Shown here: positions 39,519 through 40,687 of the stretch, one piece after another
How the letters are laid out: every line of letters begins with the position of its first letter
Position numbering within the stretch: position 1 is the stretch's first letter
Assembly (NCBI GenBank): GCA_964580185.1
Contig: CAZOJQ010000027.1
Span: forward strand, 1-40,687
Length of the DNA: 40,687 nucleotides
From: CAYWWY01 sp964580185
GTDB lineage: Bacteria; Thermotogota; Thermotogae; MWEM01
Direction of reading: 5' to 3'
Notes under the pieces: model-generated
Seen by the model: only the letters and a program-made list of their open reading frames with translations
What the model was told of the DNA's origin: nothing
Databases searched by the model: none
Translations under genes and position numbers: made by a program

Positions 39519-40427
39519 ATGCCCAAGCAGATCGTTTTGCGCCGACACCCCAAAAACCCTCTTTTTGGAGCCAACCTTCATCACCCGTGGGAATCCAAGT
39601 ATGTCTTCAATCCTGCGGTTGTATATGACGGTAATCTCTTTCATATGCTCTATCGAGCTCAAGGAGTGGACATGGTTTCCCGTATGGGATATGCTGTCAG
39701 TGTGAATGGAGTAGCGTTCAACCGCATGGAAAAACCCGTCTTTGAACCCGAAGCTCAATCAGAGCTGTACGGAGTGGAAGATCCGCGGCTTACCTGGATC
39801 AATGGAGCGTATTACATGCTTTATACCGCTTATTCCCCGTTAAATGTTCAAGTAGCCATGGCTTCCACCCAAGATTTTTTTCATTGGAACCGATATGGAA
39901 TCGTTCTTCCTCAGGATCCCAATAAGGATGCTGCCCTTTTTCCAAAAAAGATCCAGGGTCGGTACGTGATGCTCCATAGGATTCCGCCTGACATCTGGGT
40001 AGCGTATTCAGACGATCTTGTTCACTGGGAAAACTTTAAACCGATCGCCTCTCCCCGAAAAGGGTATTGGGACAATCTGAAAATCGGTGCGGGAGGCCCC
40101 CCCATCGAAACCCCTTTTGGATGGCTGCTTCTTTATCATGGTGTAGAAAACCTACCCACACCCGATCGACCCACCTACCGCTTGGGGTTCATCTTGCTCG
40201 ATCGAGAGAACCCCGAACAAGTACTCCTTCGATCGGAAGAACCCATCCTCCAACCTGAAGAACAGTGGGAGATCTTTGGGGGTGTACCCAATGTGGTATT
40301 TTCCGATTCCATGGTGGAGTATCAGGAACAATTCTATGTATATTATGGGGGAGCCGATAATTATATTGCTTTGGCAACCATCAACCAGCAGGAAGTGTGG
40401 GATTGGATTGGGGAAAATGGCTTGTAG
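39519..40427 (+). CDS. GH130-family glycoside phosphorylase
   Basis: Cytoplasmic enzyme of 302 residues that breaks beta-mannosidic bonds with phosphate, giving mannose 1-phosphate, and so saves energy after import. The five-bladed propeller motifs of GH130 are visible: NPAVVYDGNLFHMLYRA, GVEDPRL (87-91 carries EDPR with the proposed catalytic Asp), KDAALFPKKIQGRYVMLHR, GAGGPPIETPFGWLLLYHG and YYGGADNYIALA. Substrate linkage in this family varies (beta-1,4 or beta-1,2 manno-oligosaccharides, mannosyl-glucose, mannosyl-N-acetylglucosamine), so the exact sugar is open. ATG 39519 has AAAGGAAGG six bases upstream. Last gene of the operon, followed by a strong terminator. Confidence 0.9.
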   Translation: MPKQIVLRRHPKNPLFGANLHHPWESKYVFNPAVVYDGNLFHMLYRAQGVDMVSRMGYAVSVNGVAFNRMEKPVFEPEAQSELYGVEDPRLTWINGAYYMLYTAYSPLNVQVAMASTQDFFHWNRYGIVLPQDPNKDAALFPKKIQGRYVMLHRIPPDIWVAYSDDLVHWENFKPIASPRKGYWDNLKIGAGGPPIETPFGWLLLYHGVENLPTPDRPTYRLGFILLDRENPEQVLLRSEEPILQPEEQWEIFGGVPNVVFSDSMVEYQEQFYVYYGGADNYIALATINQQEVWDWIGENGL

Positions 40428-40442
40428 ATGACTTTCGTGGGT

Positions 40443-40475
40443 AACCCCTGTTCATTTGGACAGGGGTTTCTCTTC
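40443..40475 (+). terminator. Terminator of the sugar transport operon
   Basis: AACCCCTGT (40443-40451) pairs with ACAGGGGTT (40460-40468) over an eight-base loop, then TCTCTTC. It lies 16 bases after the GH130 stop. The T tract is interrupted and runs straight into the presumed intron end. Confidence 0.88.
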
Positions 40476-40687
40476 GTGTACCCGGCATGGGCGATAACTT
40501 GGCGGTGGAAGTCCGCTACAGGCTTGGCAGTAGGGACTGTTAGCCAAAGGCAAGGGTGTCCGTCGTGAGGCGGAATCTGAAGGAAGCCGGAGGCAAACCC
40601 TCGGTCTGAGGAAAAACCCCTCACGTACCTAAGACGAACAGAAATCGCATACAAGGCATATGCGGGACGGACGAGCTTGCGAAACAA
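40476..40687 (+). mobile_element. Group II intron, 5' part of domain I (cut by the window end)
   Basis: From GTGTA at 40476 the sequence reads like the 5' end of a bacterial group II intron: a GUGYG-like start, CCCGGCATGGG, then a chain of nested hairpins. I see GCGG/CCGC (40502-40516), TTGGC/GCCAA with CAGT/ACTG inside (40524-40547), a six-pair stem with a GTGA tetraloop (40559-40574) and CGCATA/TATGCG (40646-40664). Blocks such as GGTGTCCGTCGTGAGGCGGA and GAAGGAAGCCGGAGGCAAA match intron RNAs I recall beside LtrA-type reverse-transcriptase genes. The reverse-transcriptase frame and 3' end lie outside. The 5' boundary is inferred, and the structural class is not determined. Confidence 0.75.

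Noticed and set aside
40361..40687. A minus-strand frame open across the intron end
   Set aside because: The same bases fold into a chain of nested hairpins on the plus strand, so the frame is a by-product of structured G+C-rich RNA.
1..40687. CRISPR arrays, rRNA genes, insertion-sequence ends, phage genes
   Set aside because: No regularly spaced repeats, rRNA blocks, transposase or integrase frames were seen. The only mobile element is the intron at the right edge.

Overview
The window is bacterial chromosome, probably a scaffold from a draft or metagenome assembly: it holds a run of 10 Ns and both ends cut through features. Strong GGAGG-type ribosome sites, several TTG/GTG starts, a sugar-binding protein exported by an ordinary signal peptide without a lipobox Cys, ferrous-iron uptake genes and B12-type methylmalonyl-CoA mutase suggest an anaerobic, probably two-membrane heterotroph. 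Thermotogota, Atribacterota or Bipolaricaulota would fit, but nothing here fixes the phylum.

Layout. (1) 1-5586, minus strand: one operon from a good promoter, with aminotransferase, methylmalonyl-CoA mutase catalytic subunit, nicotinate phosphoribosyltransferase, pdxS and pdxT (cut by the left edge). (2) 5601-8646, minus: MEMO1-family protein, a membrane protein and an MFS transporter. (3) 8703-12322, plus: a ferrous-iron operon behind a consensus promoter with a Fur-like operator, encoding a DUF454 membrane protein (interrupted by the assembly gap), FeoB, a small membrane protein and a tandem-FeoA protein. (4) 12312-12814: tRNA-Gly(CCC), a shared bidirectional terminator, and a convergent FmdB-type zinc-ribbon gene. 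(5) 12881-21252, plus: P-type cation ATPase, then a tight housekeeping cluster (NAD(P)HX repair, cysteine desulfurase, ScpB, a small PHA-system-like protein, GNAT acetyltransferase, and MutY fused to MutT). (6) 21364-30397, plus: isoaspartyl dipeptidase, an iron-type ABC permease with an added extracytoplasmic domain plus its ATPase, iron-containing alcohol dehydrogenase, a CHASE4-PAS-GAF-HD-GYP sensor, and xanthine phosphoribosyltransferase. (7) 30407-40475: a carbohydrate locus, with an isoaspartyl-methyltransferase-like gene and two secreted proteins on the minus strand, then LacI regulator, sugar-binding protein, two permeases and a GH130 glycoside phosphorylase on the plus strand. (8) 40476-40687: the 5' part of what looks like a group II intron, just after the terminator of the sugar operon.

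How it works together. The first operon joins PLP synthesis to a PLP-dependent aminotransferase and to NAD and acyl-CoA metabolism. The Feo operon imports Fe2+ under likely Fur control. The sugar locus probably processes a mannan-like or related beta-glycan outside the cytoplasm, imports the oligosaccharide by a CUT1 ABC transporter and splits it by phosphorolysis, with LacI repressing both arms through TGTGTAAAC-type operators. The most unusual items are the MutY-MutT fusion, the Feo operon with tandem FeoA and DUF454, the ABC permease carrying a sensor-like domain without a binding protein nearby, the two unassigned secreted proteins, and the intron behind a terminator.
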